DNA from: an uncultured Fastidiosipila sp.
GTDB taxonomy: Bacteria > Bacillota > Clostridia > Saccharofermentanales > Fastidiosipilaceae
Assembly: GCA_938014865.1 (NCBI GenBank)
Contig: CALLQJ010000277.1
Location: forward strand, 1-6,376
Direction: 5' to 3'
Length of the DNA stretch: 6,376 bases
Made by a program: the position numbers and the translations under genes. How positions within the stretch are numbered: the first letter of the stretch is position 1; the number at the start of each line of letters is the position of its first letter. The notes below the pieces were generated by a model. It was not told the origin of the DNA. It ran no database searches and worked only from the letters and a program-made list of their open reading frames with translations. This document shows, one piece after another, positions 5,749 through 6,376 of this stretch.

Positions 5749-5780
5749 GGCCGGCAGGCAAAGCTTCCGGCCGCTTTTTT
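5749..5780 (+). terminator. Intrinsic terminator 1 after the zinc-ribbon gene
   Basis: GGCCGG (5749-5754) and CCGGCC (5767-5772) form a perfect GC stem around a 12-nt loop that can fold further, followed by GC and T6 (5775-5780). Confidence 0.82.
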
Positions 5781-5786
5781 CAGCGA

Positions 5787-5826
5787 GCTCTCGCCGGGCC
5801 TGCGGGCCGAGGACGAGGGCTTTTTT
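5787..5826 (+). terminator. Intrinsic terminator 2, in tandem with terminator 1
   Basis: GCTCTCG (5787-5793) pairs with CGAGGGC (5814-5820), with one G-U. Inside, GGCC (5797-5800) pairs with GGCC (5805-5808) around a TGCG loop. T6 follows at once (5821-5826). It would back up terminator 1 and insulate the EF-G-like gene. Confidence 0.78.
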
Positions 5827-5914
5827 CTGTGGAGACGAGAATTTTTGGCATATTTGTCAGTAAGGCGGAACGTTTACTGTGCAGGTCGACAGGATTCAGC
5901 GGGGAAAATCCGCC

Positions 5915-5943
5915 TTTAATTTGTTTATAATGTCTAGTATAAT
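5915..5943 (+). promoter_or_regulatory. Promoter region of the EF-G-like gene with two TATAAT boxes
   Basis: Two perfect TATAAT hexamers occur at 5926-5931 and 5938-5943. The second has a weak TTTAAT (5915-5920) 17 bp upstream; the first has no recognisable -35. The leader from the second would be about 45 nt. A small AGGCA/TGCCT hairpin (5952-5966) lies in it. Confidence 0.6.
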
Positions 5944-5993
5944 TTTATCCGAGGCATTTTTTGCCTGCTGAAGTAAATCTTGGAGGTGACGGA

Positions 5994-6376
5994 ATGAAAA
6001 AGTATTCCGCAGAGAACGTGCGCAATGTGGCTGTTTTGGGCCACAGCGGCTCAGGCAAGACTTCCTTTTGTGAGGCCGTTTTGTATAAAGCCGGTGTGGT
6101 GAAGCGTCCGGGCAAGAGTGACGACGGTACAACGGTCCTTGATTTTGATGATGAAGAGAAAAGACGCAATATCAGTATTAATACGAGCGTAGCAAGCTGT
6201 GAGTGGGAAGGCACCAAGGTCAATCTGATTGATACCCCCGGTGACTTCGACTTCCTCGGCGAGGTCGTGCAGGCCTTGCGGGTAGCGGACTGCGGTATTG
6301 TGGTCATGACGGCGAAAGACGGGGTCACCGTCGGTGCCGAGAAGGCGGTTCGCTTTCTGCAAAAAGAAGATATTCC
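5994..6376 (+). CDS. EF-G-like translational GTPase, N-terminal part (partial, cut by right edge)
   Basis: The first 127 residues of the GTPase domain are visible. GGAGGTGA (5982-5989) lies 7 nt (from GGAGG) before the ATG. The P-loop is GHSGSGKT (16-23). A switch I region runs through DDGTTVLDFDDEEKRRNISINTS, and G3 is DTPGDFDF (80-87). The length and rest of the protein are not seen; relatives are near 690 aa. The start (VRNVAVLGHSGSGKTS, then KRPGKSDDGTTV) matches the EF-G paralogues (often annotated EF-G2 or EF-G-like) found beside canonical fusA in Clostridia. In canonical EF-G the G3 reads DTPGHVDF with a catalytic His; here Asp84 replaces it. Its role may therefore be other than ordinary elongation. 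It is less likely to be the main fusA, which is normally in the rpsL-rpsG cluster, absent here, or a TetM-type ribosomal protection protein. Confidence 0.88.
   Translation, partial: MKKYSAENVRNVAVLGHSGSGKTSFCEAVLYKAGVVKRPGKSDDGTTVLDFDDEEKRRNISINTSVASCEWEGTKVNLIDTPGDFDFLGEVVQALRVADCGIVVMTAKDGVTVGAEKAVRFLQKEDI

Noticed and set aside
5854..5882. TTGTCA at 5854-5859 as a -35 box
   Set aside because: It matches the consensus at five of six bases, but nothing like a -10 lies 16-18 bp downstream.
5896..6362. Several minus-strand frames opposite the EF-G-like gene
   Set aside because: The plus strand encodes a recognisable P-loop GTPase with a good ribosome binding site; the antisense frames resemble no protein.

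Overview
The window looks like chromosomal DNA of a Firmicute, most likely a clostridial-type gut or anaerobe lineage. The reasons are strong AAGGAG/GGAGGTGA ribosome binding sites, sigma-A-like promoters with extended -10 boxes, a GTG start, an EF-G-like paralogue of the kind common in Clostridia, and a LacZ of the Firmicute subfamily. Coding DNA is of mid to fairly high GC while intergenic DNA is AT-rich. The genus cannot be told from the sequence.

Layout. At the left edge (1 to about 127) is what looks like one end of an IS21-type insertion sequence: two near-identical 21-bp iterons, an AGGAGG site, and the first codons of a leftward gene that runs off the window. Next comes a self-contained tRNA-Arg(CCG) unit with its own promoter, encoded CCA and a strong intrinsic terminator (144-309). 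A small leftward gene (299-490) may encode a 63-aa membrane protein.

A promoter containing a perfect tandem 10-bp repeat then drives a large glycoside hydrolase family 2 beta-galactosidase (692-4003). A tRNA-dihydrouridine synthase of DusB type follows 77 bp later (4081-5121), probably co-transcribed. No separate promoter or terminator was seen in the gap, although a terminator-like hairpin lies inside the first codons of dus. A third unit (5270-5695) encodes a zinc-ribbon protein with two membrane helices, preceded by a structured leader with a GGA-containing hexaloop. Two tandem intrinsic terminators (5749-5780, 5787-5826) end it. From about 5915 a new promoter drives the start of an EF-G-like GTPase, cut by the right edge; its G3 motif has Asp where canonical translational GTPases have the catalytic His.

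How the genes work together. Three of the genes serve translation or tRNA biology (tRNA-Arg, Dus, EF-G-like). The beta-galactosidase stands without a visible sugar transporter, kinase or regulator. No CRISPR array, toxin-antitoxin pair, phage module or evident new multi-gene system was found. The items most worth a second look are the regulatory structures (lacZ promoter repeat, early-dus hairpin, zinc-ribbon leader hairpin) and the non-canonical EF-G-like protein.
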